Of a DNA stretch of 64,000 nt, positions 24,300 through 37,494 are shown in pieces. The notes below the pieces were generated by a model. That model was not told the origin of the DNA. It ran no database searches and was given only the letters and a program-made list of their open reading frames with translations. Position numbers and translations under genes: made by a program. Origin of the DNA: Erythroxylum novogranatense (lineage: Eukaryota; Streptophyta; Magnoliopsida; Malpighiales; Erythroxylaceae); NCBI GenBank assembly GCA_029891385.1, contig CM057230.1, positions 33,001,402 to 33,065,401 on the forward strand, in the 5' to 3' direction. Numbering within the stretch: the first letter of the stretch is position 1; every line of letters starts with the position of its first letter.

Positions 24300-27200
24300 C
24301 GCCAAAACACCCATACTTGTGTCACAAACACATATAGGTGAAGTCCTTCAGTTAAAGGATCGACTAACTTTTCCTCAGTCTTTAAATACTCCAAACTTTA
24401 ATATCACCTTTTGTATCAACACCTTTATGACCAAATAATTGACTTTTAAATGCTAAGACTCTATGATATTCTTTGTTGTTATTAATCAACACAGCAAGAA
24501 GATTATCACAGTGTAACCAAAATGGGTCTAACCACTGAATCAACCACAGATAACTCAGAAATCAAGTTTTTGAGCTAAACTGTCTATGAAATAGTGGTAT
24601 GCACTCCGTATGCATAGTCGAGGAAGTTACTCGTGTCTACTTGACACACTTCCACGACATTGTACCATTTGCAAACTTAAAACTGTAACCTTATGTGGAC
24701 TTTCGATTATCCAGACATATGGCTAAAATTTGAATTTGAATCTAAATTCTCTACGAGGTTCAGTCTGTTGACTTTTCTATATGTCAACATATAATCCTTA
24801 GTTCCTTTAAGTATCTCAACACTCACTAGACTACATTCCAATGGTCTACACCTGGATTAAACAAATATTGACTAAACAATCAAATAGTGAATGCAATGTC
24901 CTGCCTAGTACATAGCCGATCATACATCAAGCTATCAACCGTACTAAAATATGGAACATTCCTTATAACCTCTCTCTTTATTTTATTCTTTGGATATTAT
25001 GTCAAAGATTATCTCTCACTATAAGAGATAGGTACTACGAAAGGTTTACTATTAATCATAAACCTTTGTGACATATACTCAATGTATGCATTTTATGAGA
25101 GGTCTGATGAGTGTTAAGATCTGTCCCAGTGAATCTGAATACTTAGGATAGAAGATGTTGCATCAAGGTCCTTTATGTCAAAGTTCTTGACCAAAAGTTG
25201 CTTAATCTCATATAACATGGTCAAGTAATTTGATGTGAGCAATATATCAACCTCATGCAATAATAAGAAGATAACTTTATTCCCCCTGACCTTATAATAC
25301 AAACATTTTTTAATTTTATTTTTCATGAAGTCAAAATAGGCACCTCATCAAATGTAAGGTATCACTTTTAGGAGGTTTGATATAAACTATATATTGATTT
25401 GCTTAACATGAAAACCATGTCAGTTATGTTTAGATCCTAAAATCCTTCAGGTTGACCATATAGACCATTTCATAAAGGTCTTTATTCAGGAAGGCAGTTT
25501 TGATAGCCATCTGATGTAACTCTTTATCATCATAAGCTACAATTTCCATAATTACTCAAAATGTATCCTACGAGGATACAAGATAAAAGATAACATAAAG
25601 TCAACCTTTCTCCCCTAGTGAACCATTAGACAATTGAGCGACCCATAAACTGTTGAATTTTATCCTGAAATCCTTTAAGTTTTAAAACTTCATTTCCAAC
25701 TGACAGGTTTGCAATTCCGATGCAAATCAACTAGCTCCCAGACCTTACTATGCTTCATGGATTGCATCTCGTCATTCATTGCATCCCATCACACATCCGC
25801 ATTAGGTCCAGAAACATTTTCTGTAAAAGTAACTGAATCCGTAACATGTCTAATAACATAGTCCTATACACTTGATAGACTATGTAATCAGATGGGATAG
25901 CAGGTCGTCTTACTCTAGTGGATTTACTTAACTGCATTAGATTTTATACCCTCAGGAATTACTGTGTATACAAGTATGGGTTCCTGTTCCTTTACAGTCA
26001 TTGTACAAAGACCTAGATCCACCGAATCTAATTGTATGAGTGGAGGGTACATAATAACTATAGTATCTACCCTGCTATCATTCGAAAGGTCAAAAAGCCC
26101 ACCATCATCATAGATATTGTATTCCAAAAACTTAGCTATTTGTGATTCCACTATTCTAATCCCTCCTTCTTTATAGTAAAATCTGTAGCTTTAAAGTCGT
26201 TAGGATATCTTACTAAATAGCAATGAGCTCAACAAGCATGCAATTTTTCTTTATAAGGATTATACTACCTCAATAGGGCAGCCCTATACATGAATGCCAG
26301 CAAAGTTGAGTTTCCAAACTTCTAGATAATCAGGTAGAATAGCCCTATTTTGCATTGACTGCTTCAAGTCCTTTAGGGTACGATTATGTCTTTCAGTAAC
26401 ACAACATTTTGCTTAGAACTACTACTCAGCATAATGAATTAATTTACTATTCTAACTGATTCTATAAATTTGGCAAACGGACCTTTTCAATTCCTGAATT
26501 ACCATGTTTTCCATAATATTCTCCTCCACGGTCAAATATGACTATCTTGATCAATTTTCCTTATTGGTTCTTAACCTTCAGTTTTTAAGCAAGAACACAT
26601 AATTGTAATAGGAATAATCATCAACAAATGTCAAAATACATTTAGAATTGCACAATGCAACTGTATAAGGTCTATCAGTATCTTTATGTATTAGACTTAA
26701 CACTACAACAGTCAGCACATGTTCCTAGATCATCATAATCTAAATTTAAGAAATGCTTTCCTTGATCAATCTCTCAACCCTAGCTTTGGAAATGTGGCTT
26801 AAACTTTTATGCCACACCATGTATGAGTTCTCATTCATCAGGATCCTTCATTTCATAACTTGTTTAGCAAGATATGAAGAAGCTTTTATCTAATTTGAGG
26901 TAAGACACATTTTATACAAACCATATGACAAGAAAGTTGTACCATTATGTTTTGCATTAAACAACAATTGTATAATAGAAGCATTAAATACAAAACATTA
27001 ACCCTCTTTGTCCAAAATTGATCAAAAGATCAATTATAAAATGTGTCGTGTAAAACCCAAATGTACTTTACTGCAAGGTTCAGTATATACATTCCTATAG
27101 ATGTTACTTCTGCCTCTTCATACCATCAACCATCAATTACTCCTTCCTTTATTTAGCTTTATCCTAGATATGAACCCTTGCATTGCGGAAGCACCTTGAT

Positions 27201-28060
27201 CAGACGTTCCACTATATAGTCATCAAATACTTAATGCAATAATCGCAAATTAGATTCATAAATTGATAAGCTAAGGACTTACCTTATGGTCCCAGTCTTT
27301 CCTTTTAGTCCTTATACTGCTAGTTTCTTTATGTCATATAGACCTTTACTAGCATTGAATTGACCAACATCAACATGTAAAGAAGATTTAGTCTTTCTAC
27401 CTTTGATCTTAGTGGGCTTCATCTTTTCCTTCCCTTTAGTTGTTTCAAGGGTTGTAGAAGTAACAAACTTGAGTTTCTTCTTCTCAGCAATACAATGGGC
27501 AATCAAAGTATTGAAGTCCCATTCCTCATCCAGCAAGTAATGTGTCATCATCAGATTACTAAACTCTAGAGGGAGTGTGTTCAGAGTCTGGTGAATAATG
27601 AAGACATCAGGAAGAGAAATGCTTAGCATCTTCAGTCTACTGTGAAGATGGATCATTCTCGATTTGCACTCCATTACTCCCCCTTCTCCTGTATATCTCA
27701 TAGAGAATAATTATTTCATCAAGAAACTTGTCTCAACATTAAGTGCAGCTGTGTACCTCTGGAAGAAATTATCAAGAAAATCCTTCGCTATGTTTGTATC
27801 CGAAAGTCCACTTAGCAGATGGTCAGGTATGGATCTCTTAATGATCATCAGATATAATCTTTTAGACCGATCCCAGGCTTCAAAGACTGCTTTATGAACT
27901 CTCAAGCTCATGGATGTAGGTAGAGATGGCCTATTCGTCCATATGGCCATATTAACCTCAACTATCTCCATAGCATTCAATACATCCTCTGTCCACTTTT
28001 TTGTATTGAAATCGGTCAAGGTTTCAACGGTAATACTAATTTTGTTAACCGAAAAGGTGA
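24300..28060 (-). pseudogene. Decayed copia-2 gag-pol
   Basis: Many frameshifts and stops, but fragments in copia order on the minus strand are clear. Gag: 27711-28019 and 27312-27701 ('FSNLMMTHYLLDEEWDFNTL'), with no intact zinc knuckle. GAG-pre-integrase finger: about 26750-26830 ('WHKSLSHISKARVERLIKE'). Integrase core traces: 26460-26700. RT: 25380-25560 ('KTAFLN.DLYE.VYMV') and 25114-25326, where the active-site region reads 'HEVDILLTSNYL' (YVDD degraded). RNase H: 24560-24960 ('VLRYLKGTKDYML'). Far older than copia-1; no product expected. Confidence 0.8.
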
Positions 28061-29605
28061 CTTCAAGATGATAATGTTTAAATTAGCACAAATGTAGGAC
28101 AACATTGATACTCAAAGCCATTAAATAGTATCTTTACTAAAAATCCGATCAGACATATTATGAAATACTTGTGGTCTGAATACATAATATATGCAACTAG
28201 ACCTCAACATAAAAGCGATCATAGTATAAACCATCAACTCTCGTGACACTACCACCTATGGGCAAATAAATCATTTAAGCAACGACTTTCCTCTATCCAA
28301 TGCCTTTATGCACATCTCAAAATCTCATATAAGGTTAACACTTGTGGGAAAAATAACCAAACATGAGACAAGAGGCATCCCTTAACGTTTAAGCAAAACA
28401 ATTCAAAATACTAACTTGAACGACCATTGTGGTGACTACATCCTCATCAGTACTCAAAAAGTCCATTAATACAAGGGATACATCTTTTTGTTATCCTCAC
28501 ATTCTTTATGGGCATATGGTATGTGACAATATAACATCAATAAATGCAAAAATCTGAATGCACAGCCTTATTGTCATGCACTCGTGTTGAAGACATTCTC
28601 TGAAAACTTTATTTGAGACTTTTGTAAAGGAAAAATCTCATTTGAGTGACTATCGTGCATCACCAGACACTGAATCGATTACCCGAGACATAAAAACCTC
28701 ATGTATCTCCCTTATGGCAAGTTCGTTACACGAAAATTCACTCAAAAATGGCTTTAAAATGTCTTATTTCCTTTTTTGAGCGATTATCATGCAATCATGA
28801 ATACTAAACATGAGACCTGAGACATAAAAACTTGAAGTATCTCCCTCATGTGATGTCTGACGCATGAAAAATTCACTTGAAATTGGATTCAAAATATCTT
28901 AATTCCTTTTTCTAGAGTTAAACTTTAATTTATTACTAATGTAATAAATCCAAAAAAAAATGAAAAAAACTCATTTTATGAATTTCCCAGACCTGGAAAC
29001 TAACCCAAAACACCCCGGGGCACCCTTACAGAAAATTTAAAATTTTTATGTGTGTGTTTTTTTAATTCTCGGTACTGACGTCAACATTACTGTAAAGATG
29101 ACATTAGTAGGCGTTAGCTTGCGCATAGGTAAGGGGGCACACGTATGTTTACTGTATAGAACGTGTACACATGCTATCACGTGTCTGAATCCCTGTCGTC
29201 CATGTGTCGGAATTGATTACACGCGCCAGCTATTCCGTGCTCGTGGGAGAGCGTGTTGCATGAGATGCGTGCGTTGCATGAGCCACATGCGTCCCTCAAC
29301 ACCTGGAGCTACTTATCGGCACGCGATTGGCGCGTTGAGCACATATGTAGCACCGTCGGGTGCGTGCACTTGAATCGCCCTCTAACGAGGAGGGCGATTT
29401 TCAACAACACATGATCAATTTTTTTGCTCTTTTTTGGCCCATTTTTGACCCTTTTCATAGTTAGCCTTATATATACCACTTTTACTAATCATATACACAC
29501 AAAAAAAACAAAAAACGAATCAAAAATTGATGAAAACCATAATGGATGGAAACCGAAAAACCTTCATTTTTGACAACCCAATCACGTAATCGCTCTGATA
29601 CCACG
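28061..29605 (-). other. copia-2 untranslated leader with a duplication and a hairpin
   Basis: Lies between gag and the 5' LTR. It holds an imperfect tandem duplication of ~134 bp (units starting 28641 and 28775, each with GAGACATAAAAAC and AGTATCTCCCT-like boxes). A GC-rich segment at 29050-29400 includes a perfect 10-bp stem with 7-nt loop (AATCGCCCTC 29373-29382, GAGGGCGATT 29390-29399). The PBS is at 29591-29603. An open stretch at 29050-29373 matches nothing and is not called a gene. Confidence 0.7.
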
Positions 29606-30031
29606 TGTAACATGTAACGATACCTTAGTTATGTATCCCAAATCATTCATAAAAGGGTTAAAAATGAAGGAAATGTGAAATACTTGATTTTAGTTCCATC
29701 TCAGCTTTTGAAGCAATTTTTTAGGCCAAAGCGAACTCCAATTACCCAAAACCTTCACGAAAAATGATCACCAATATGTGGTTAATACCTTTCTACAATT
29801 TTTTCAAAATGTAAGCGCTCTTAATGGGTTAGAGGATCCGTATACTATGAATGGTATGAGCAACTGCAGACCTTTATATATAGCATCCATATCGGGCTTT
29901 CCTATCACAAGACCGATATGGGTCTGGTCCATACTGATTGAGATCCATTTTCATATAGACTTCGACCCATTGATTTAGATCATTTATTGAGTCACTTTAT
30001 TATCTGTATCTGGATCAAATTACGTAACTTA
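29606..30031 (-). repeat. 5' LTR of copia-2, first part (continues at 48370-48448)
   Basis: Starts TGTAACATGTAACG next to the PBS and is homologous to 23200-23545 until TTTATTATCT. It is cut at ACTTA (30027-30031), duplicated at 48365-48369 on the other side of the nested gypsy element. Confidence 0.88.
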
Positions 30032-32190
30032 TGTTGAGCCCGGGTCCTGGATTCCCTAATCTCGAGGTGACCCCTCGGACTGCGCTCTCGACGAGCACCT
30101 CAAAACGTCAGACCCGATCCCAATATCCACACATAGTTTGGTTCATAATTCACACACAAACATTCCCATACAATTAAGCGCTTACACATGCATTTAAAAC
30201 ATGAATTAAACACCTCAAAACTAAGGGCCTTTCATGTCATTACAATCTGAAGAAATTTAACAAGCATTCATATCCATACACAGTACAGAATAAAATCTAA
30301 CGACATAATACATGAAAAATGCTCCATGATGGAATGCTCGGAGGGCCAACAAAAGTACTAACTTAATACAAAGCTCCTAACTAGTTCGAAGTTTCCGATG
30401 CCTTACAAGATCAACGATCGTCCTGATCTACACCTGAGGAGGAAAATAATGGGTTGAGCTTCGCAGCTCAGTGGCTCATATAATTATAGCCATCAGCAAT
30501 TAGCACAAATTCAAGCATATGAATGTATATATATATTATATGTGCTTACATCAATCCTAGCTTTTACATGTTAAGCCAATAATACACACATTCAACATAG
30601 CTAGTTCAACTCACAAATATGTCACAAAGTATGCTTCACAATGAATAATTCGCATATGCAATGCACACCACAATGGCTCGAGGGTTCCATGGAAACAAAA
30701 GGGAGAAACCGAGGTTTACACCCTGAACGAAATGAGTCCATTCGGATCTCATAGGCCACAAGAGGGCAGCCGGGAGAAGGCTCTTGTCGACATGCACGTG
30801 ACGAACGAAATGGTTCCACTCTTGCCCAAACCAAAGCACATAATTATGCTCATAATTATTTTATCATGTGGTATGCTTTCATGCTTTCATTTATTCAAAA
30901 TGCCATGACTGAAGTCGAGGCATAACATGCTCAGAATCAAAAGTTCATGCTATCCATTCTCATAATTCTTTCAAAGTATAAGAAATCAAAATCATTCAAA
31001 TCATCATGTTTAAACATATAACATATATTCATACATAGGCAAGAAATTGCCTAGTCACACAATAACTATAAGTACATTACCCACCTAATATCACTTGAGT
31101 ATCCGACTCACTGGTGTCCTTCCTCTTGCGATGGAATCGGGTCAGCTTGGTTTCCTAAAACAAACCAAGTTTCCATTTAATCAATATCCACAGAAAATAT
31201 TCAAAGCTTGGAAATCTAAAATAAAGCATTAAAAGTCTATATTCGACCTCCTCCTAAAATTTTGAACCCTACGAGGCAAATTCCAAACTTCCCTTCTTCA
31301 TACAACTTGTAGCCCTTGATCTCTAGTTTACAACGAATCCAAAATCACCTCAATTGGACACCTACAACCCAAGATATGCTCAAAATACCAAAAATCATCT
31401 TTGCTGACAACAGGGGTTCGCCGCGGCGAAGCCCCACTAGTCGCGGCGAACACCTCTTCGCACGTCGCGGCGAATACCTCTTCGCACGTCGCGACGTTGT
31501 TCCTCTCGCATGTCGCGGCGAATTTAATTATTACACGTCGCGACGTGCGGGTCTGGAGAACGACTCCGAAACCCGATTTTTAGCATTTTCCAACTTCAAT
31601 GCTTTCTCCAAACTCAAATACAACACACCTAAGTCTTAGATCATGTCTTATACTACACTTCTAACCCAACAGCAACTCAAAATTAGTCATAAACACCTTA
31701 ACCCCCGAAATCTAACCATTTTTGCCCTAAAACCCTAAAACTACCGATTCTGCAACATTCATCCTATTTTTTGGTTTAATCTAACCGAAACAGGGTTAAA
31801 CAAAGCACAACTTACCCAGAAATTGCTCCAAATTTTCGGAAATCCGCAAAGATCGAAATCTCTCTTCTCTTCTCTTCTCCCTCTCCGACGACTCTCTTCT
31901 TCTCCTTTCCTCTTCTTTCTTTTCTTTCTTCTATTTTCCTTCTTCTAATTCTTTCTTAAGTCTAAAGACTAACTTACCCCTCTTAGCAAAGCTTAAACCA
32001 CTCCAACCTAAGTAAACTTCCCAAAATACCCTCATACCTTTTTATCCTATAAGTCTCATTAAAACCACATTAAACTCAAATAATTCTCAATTAGCCACTA
32101 ACACTCTAAATTTAATCAATCTAAAGCATAATCACATACTTAACACAATTCATACCTAATGACATCATAAAAAAAATTCGGGGTCCAACA
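30032..32190 (-). repeat. 3' LTR of G1
   Basis: 2159 bp, TGTTGAGCCC...GGGGTCCAACA. Contains the hairpin TGAGCT-TCGC-AGCTCA (30455-30470), a conserved block ending GTCGACATGCACGTGAC (30752-30802), the CpG-rich palindrome array (31419-31545) and a polypyrimidine tract (31856-31950). It is followed by the PPT complement at 32191-32204. Confidence 0.93.
31419..31545. repeat. CpG palindrome array, 6 cores, in the left LTR of G1
   Basis: Ten-base cores CGCCGCGGCG, AGTCGCGGCG, CGTCGCGGCG, CGTCGCGACG, TGTCGCGGCG and CGTCGCGACG start at 31419, 31439, 31463, 31487, 31511 and 31536 (spacing 20, 24, 24, 24, 25). The two main core forms are perfect palindromes. Spacers are ~14 bp, partly alike (ACCTCTTCGCA). 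Confidence 0.93.
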
Positions 32191-32204
32191 TCTCTCCCCC
32201 TCTT
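32191..32204 (-). other. Polypurine tract of G1
   Basis: On the minus strand AAGAGGGGGAGAGA abuts the 3' LTR and follows GAGGACGAAATTTC, the usual order in Tekay elements. Confidence 0.88.
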
Positions 32205-32220
32205 AAAAGAAATTTCGTCC

Positions 32221-33894
32221 TCAAAATTTACCTGAATCATCGAAGAGATACGGATACTTATCCTTCATGGCTTCCAAGGGCTCCCATGTAGCCTCCTCTA
32301 TTGAATGGTTCCTCCACAGGACTTTGACTAGCCGAACCGTCTTATTCCTGAGGACTTTTTCCTTGGTATCTAAGATCTGCACTGGAAGCTCCTCATAGCT
32401 CAAATCATCCCTCAGCTGAACCTCACTAGTCTGAATGATATGAGAAGGATCCGATCTATACCTCCTCAGCATGGAAACATGGAAAACATCATAAATCTGA
32501 GACAATTCCGGGGGTAATGCCAATCTGTAGGCGAGTGGTCTAATCCTCTCAAGGATCTCATAAAGACCCACATACCTCGGACTCAACTTACCTTTCTTAC
32601 CAAACCTCATCACTCCTTTCCAAGGAGACGTCTTAAGGAACACTTTCTCACCGACTTCATACTCCATCTCCTTTCGGTGAGCATCAACATAACTCTTCAT
32701 CCTATCCTGCATTGCCTTAAGTCGCTGCTTAACCAGATTGACTTTCTCAACCGTCATCTGAATCAATTCTGGTCCTATCAATTTTCTCTCTCCTTCTTCA
32801 TCCCAACAAATCGGAGTTCTACACCTCCTACCATACAAAGCCTCATATGGAGCCATCTGAATGCTCGAATGGTACGAATTATTATAAGCAAATTCGACCA
32901 ATGGCAAATGCTCATCCCAAGCTCCTCTGAAATCCATCACACAAGCCCTAAGCATCCCCTCAAGAGTCCTAATGGTCCTCTCAGATTGACCATCCGTCTG
33001 AGGATGAAAAGCCGTACTAAAATGCAGCTTAGTCCCCAAAGCTTCCTACAAACTCCCCCAAAACTTCGAAGTAAACCAAGGGTCTCTATCAGACACAATC
33101 GAATCCGAAATCCCATGCAACCTCACTATCTCATCAATATATTTCTTTGTTAGCACATGCAAAGAATTAGTCTGCTTGATCGCCAAGAAGTGAGCTGACT
33201 TGGTCAACCGATCCACAATCACTCAGATTGCATCGTGCTTCCTACTTGTCTTAGGCAAACCCATCAGAAAATCCATGGTCACTCTTTGCCACTTCCATTC
33301 CGGGATGGACAATGGCCTTAACATGCCTGAAGGTGTCTGGTGTTCAGCCTTGACTTGCTGACACACTAAACACTTGCTCACAAACTTTGCTACATCCCTC
33401 TTCATGCCCTTCCACCAAAAATGCTCTCTCAAGTCCCTGTACATCCTGGTACTACCTGGATGCATGGTATAAGGCGCATTATGTGCCTCATCCATAATCT
33501 CATCCTCAACCTCCTGCACATCTGGGATACACAGCCTGATCCCCACTGTCATCAGCCCATCATCCCTCACCTCTATCTCAGAAATCTTGCCATTCCGAAT
33601 TTCCTCTCTGAGCTTACTCAAAACAGCATCTTGAGCCTGCAATACCCTAACCTTTTCCCTTAGAATCGGTCTCACTCGGAAATTAGCTAGAAGGCAATCC
33701 GGCTCTTCCTGCTTCAAGTTTATCTTAAGCTTGACCATCTCTTCCAATAAAGGAAGATAAACTGTCCAAACATGAGCAATCGAAGACTTCCTACTCAAAG
33801 CATCCGCTACTACATTGGCCTTGCCCGGATGATACTCGATCAGCAAATTATAATCCTTAAGCAACTCTATCCATCGTCGCTGTCTCAAATTCAA
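32221..33894 (-). pseudogene. G1 integrase with C-terminal chromodomain-like region (nonsense-mutated)
   Basis: One frame from 33894 to the natural stop near 32221, interrupted by TGA at 33221-33223 (Trp expected, '[15 protein letters not shown]') and TAG at 33046-33048 (Gln expected). N-terminal zinc finger: 'HPGSTRMYRDLREHFWWKGM' and 'CLVCQQVK'. Catalytic triad residues are present: Asp in 'RVTMDFLMGLP', Asp in '[10 protein letters not shown]', Glu in 'HPQTDGQSERTI'. The C-terminal part has the GPY-like 'LSPRYVGLYEILERIRPLAYRL' module (32500-32600) and 'VKVLWRNHSIEEATWE', a type-II chromodomain remnant that in related elements steers integration to heterochromatin. Ends 'YPYLFDDSGKF'. Confidence 0.88.
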
Positions 33895-33900
33895 TTCCTT

Positions 33901-35036
33901 CTAGCTCAACAAGTACTTGAGGCTCTTGTGATCGGTAAAAATCCTCGTCTGAACTCCATACAGATAATGCCTCCAAATCTTCAAGGCAAAGATTACAGCT
34001 GCTAACTCCAAATTATGCGTCGGATAGTTCAACTCATACGACTTCAACTGCCTCGAAGCATAAGCAATTAACCGAACTCCCTGCATCAAAACACAACCAA
34101 GACCCTTCCACGAAGCATCACTATACACGGTATAGCCCTCATCTCCAGAAGGCAAAACCAGAATCGGAGCACTTGTCAACCTGTGCTTGAGCTCCTCGAA
34201 GCTCCTCTGACACTCATCACTCTAAACAAACTTATGATTTTTCCTCAACAACTTCGTCATCGGAGCAGCTATCATAAAGAATCCCTCCACAAACCTCCTG
34301 TAGTAACCTGCCAAACCCAGAAAACTCCTCACTTCTGCTACATTCTTCGGGGCTTCCCAATTCACCACAGCTTCTATCTTCTTTGGATCCACATGCACTT
34401 CCTGTTCTAAAATCACATGTCCAAGAAATGCAACTCCCTAAGCCAAAATTTGCATTTATCAAATTTAGCATACAACTCATTCCTCCTCAAAGTCTCCAAA
34501 GAAATCCTCAAATGCTCTTCATGCTCCCGATCACTCTTGGAATAAACCAATATATCATCAATGAGGACAATGATAAATTGGTCCAAGAATGGCTTAAAGA
34601 CCCGATTCATCAAATCCATAAAAGCTGCAGGCGCATTCGTCAATCCAAAGGGCATAACCAAGAACTCAAAATGCCCATACCGAGTCCTGAAAGCAGTCTT
34701 CGACACATTCGACTCCTTAATCCTCAACTGATGGTAACCCGATCTCAAGTCTATTTTAGAGAAGACTTTCGCCCCTTGCAATTGATCAAACAGATCATCA
34801 ATGCGAGGAAGCGGATACTTGTTCTTCTGATGACTGATTCACTTAGATAGTCCACACATCCTCAACGATCCATCTTTCTTCTTCACAAATAGAACCGGAG
34901 CTCCCCAAGGTGAAGAACTCGGTCTAACATACCCTTTCTCCAACATCTCCTCTAACTGCTCCTTCCGCCGGAGCCATCCGGTAGGGCGGAATTGAAATCG
35001 GTGCAGTACCTGAGAAGAGCTCAATAGGAAACTCAA
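33901..35036 (-). pseudogene. G1 reverse transcriptase and RNase H (frameshifted)
   Basis: 35036-34850 carries the RT start '[20 protein letters not shown]' after a frameshift. 34781-34413 carries '[13 protein letters not shown]' and the active site '[10 protein letters not shown]' with both Asp kept, then 'KCKFWLREL'. A shift near 34440 moves the frame to 34416-34222 ('[16 protein letters not shown]', '[12 protein letters not shown]'). RNase H at 34179-33901 has '[16 protein letters not shown]', '[20 protein letters not shown]' and '[12 protein letters not shown]'. Nonsense codons at 34222-34224 and 33901-33903 each replace an expected Trp or Gln by a single transition. Catalytic motifs are well preserved, so decay is recent. 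Confidence 0.88.
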
Positions 35037-35041
35037 TTTCC

Positions 35042-36901
35042 CTAGGCGGCGGTAATCTCGGGAAAAACGTTCGAGAATTCCCTGACTACTGGAATATCCT
35101 CAAGCTTCCCTCTATCTGCCCTGGTGTCCACCACATAGGCCAAAAACGCCTCACAACCCTTCCTCGTCATCTTTTCTGCTGTCAATGCTGAAACAATTCT
35201 GGGCGGACTTGCTTTTTTGTCCCCAGTAAACACCACTCTTCTGCCATCACCCAAATCAAATTCCACCGTCTTCTGCTTACAATCCAAATGGGCATTGTTC
35301 TTCTCCAACGTATCCATACCCAAAATCACATCTAATCCTCCCATTTTCAGTGGCATCAAATCTACCACCAACCGTGCTCCACCAATACCTAACTCACAAC
35401 CCCTATACACTTGACTAATCACAATGTACTGGCTGATCGGAGTACTCACCATCAGCGGAGTATCCAAAGGGCTCACAATCCTATCATACACAGGTCTACT
35501 CAACGAAACAAACGAGTGAGTAGAACCTAGATCAATCAAAACAAACACATCATCAGCAAATAATCTAGCCATACCAGTAACAACATCTGTAGTGGCCTCT
35601 GCATCCTCCCGAGTCATTGCAAACACTCTAGCCGGTGCCTGCCCCCTGGGTCTACCTGGAAGACTCACTCTCTTGGCTGCATCAGAATTACCCACTTCTT
35701 TTGCAGTCCTCTGTCCCACAGTCTCTGGCCTCCTGGACGCTTGCATCTGAGATCCCTCTCTCTTAGACGGCTGAGGACACTCTCTGGCCCTGTGTCCTTT
35801 CTGTCTACAATTGAAACATGCTCCCGTCAATCGGTAACACTCTCCACCATGGAAATTGCCGCAGTGCTCACATTTAGGGACGGATGACTTGTCCCCATCT
35901 CCCCTTCTACTGCCGCCCACCGTCGAGGCTTGGTGAGAAACAGTAGAAGTCCTCATCGGTCTCGGTCGACTGGCACCACTGCTCCTCTCCTCAGACTGAA
36001 TAGGGCAGCTCCTAGCACTCCTGTCTGGCATAGGAGTACTAGTGCTACCTCCCCTCCTGAACTGCTCTCTGCTCTTTCTCTTCCTGTTCACTGCACTCTT
36101 GATATTCTCAATATTTTCCACCCTCAAAGCTGCCTCAACTAATTGCTGGAAGTCACAGAAGTTCTGCACTACCACCTTCTCTCTGATAGCCAAGTGCAGA
36201 CCTGACTCAAATCGGTGACATCTAGCAGCCTCACTCAACATCAGATCTGAAGCGTATCTCGCCAACTGCGTGAACCGACGCTCATACTCACTGACTGTCA
36301 TCTCCCTCTGAGCCAAACTGAGGAACTCCCTCTGCTTCTGCTGGATATAGACCTCTGACAGATACTTCTTCTTAAAAGCAGCCAAGAAATTCTGCCATGA
36401 CAACCCTACGGGTCTCATCTGACTGCCTGGCACGGTTTCCCACCAATGCAAAGCATCTCCCTGAAGCAAACTTGCAGCATAGATGACTCTCTCGTCATCC
36501 TCATAGTACATCTGATCCAGCACTCTCTCAGTCTTTCTCAACTAAGTCTCGGCTTCTTCTGGATCTGATGTCCCAAAGAAATCGACTGCCCCATACTTCC
36601 TCAACCTATCAAACCGTCTCCCCTTTTGAGCTGGGGCTGAAGCAGAAGGCTGTGATATCTGACCCATAGCCTGAACAAATGCCTGGGTGAAGGCCTGGAA
36701 CAACCCCGGATCAAGTGGAGGCACTGGCCCCTACGGAACCGGCAACTCCTGAGACTGCGACAGCATGGGTTCACTGCCTAACCCTATAGAAGCCTCAGCA
36801 TTCCCTGGGGCTACTGACTCATCAGTCCTCTCCTCTTTATTGGGAGAGTCAGGTGCAACAGATCCTTGCAGAACTCCTCGTGTCCTTCTACGAGGTGGCA
36901 T
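35042..36901 (-). pseudogene. G1 gag and protease (two nonsense codons)
   Basis: Starts at ATG 36901 (MPPRRRTRGVLQG), ~180 bp from the PBS. In-frame TAG at codons 57 (36731-36733) and 120 (36542-36544; Trp expected in 'AETWLRKTERV') split it; a 499-codon open stretch follows. Gag domain: 'YAASLLQGDALHWWETV', 'FKKKYLSEVYIQQKQREFL', 'MTVSEYERRFTQLARYA'. A basic Ser/Arg linker, then Cys clusters including CFNCRQKGHRAREC (35778-35820), bind RNA. Protease follows with 'VLIDLGSTHSFVSLS', where the usual DSG/DTG triad reads DLG. The frame is lost at 35042-35060 at 'FPE(D)LPP', the PR-RT junction. It forms the particle shell in an active relative. Confidence 0.9.
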
Positions 36902-37059
36902 CGTACTCCTTCATAGGTAAACACTAAGGATTAGCTACTGGTCAATCTATATGTATGCATGATATGCATGTCATTTACTGAAATCAATTAACGCAAAAAA
37001 TAATCATAGATCACACAAGTCATCCTACTATGCAATCTAAGCCGAGGACACTAAACCTA

Positions 37060-37074
37060 GGCGCTCTGATACCA
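37060..37074 (-). other. Primer binding site of G1
   Basis: TGGTATCAGAGCGCC on the minus strand, 4 bp inside the 5' LTR edge at 37079; initiator-Met tRNA type. Confidence 0.85.
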
Positions 37075-37078
37075 AACA

Positions 37079-37494
37079 TGTTGGGCCCGGGTCCCGGATC
37101 CCCTAATCCTGAGGCAACCCCTCGGGCTGCGCTCTCGACGAGCGCCTCAAAATGTCAGGCCCGATCCCAACATCCACACATAGTTCGGTTCATAATTCAC
37201 ACACAAACATTCCCATACAATCAAGCGCTTACACATGCATTTAAAACATGAATTAAACACCCCAAAACTAAGGGGCCTTCATGCCATTACAATCTGAAGA
37301 AATTTAACAAGCATTCATATCCATACACAGTACAGAATAAAATCTAATGACATAATACATGAAAAATGCTCCATGATGGAATGCTCGGAGGGCCAACAAA
37401 AGTACTAACTTAATACAAAGCTCCTAACTAGTTCGAAGTTTCCGATGCCTTGCAAGATCAACGATCGTCCTGATCTGCACCTGAGGAGGAAAAT
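37079..37494 (-). repeat. 5' LTR of G1, first part (continues at 47368-48364)
   Basis: Starts TGTTGGGCCCGGGTCC. About 95% identical by eye to 30032-30448; nearly all differences are C/T or G/A. Cut after GAGGAGGAAAAT by element G2. Confidence 0.9.

Noticed and set aside
29050..29373. 107-codon open frame in the copia-2 leader
   Set aside because: Lies between gag and PBS on the strand opposite to the element, in a GC-rich patch where stops are rare; no recognisable motif.
31316..31639. Open frames through the CpG arrays (also 47490-47813)
   Set aside because: Frames are open only because the repeats lack stops; they lie inside LTRs and differ between the two LTR copies.
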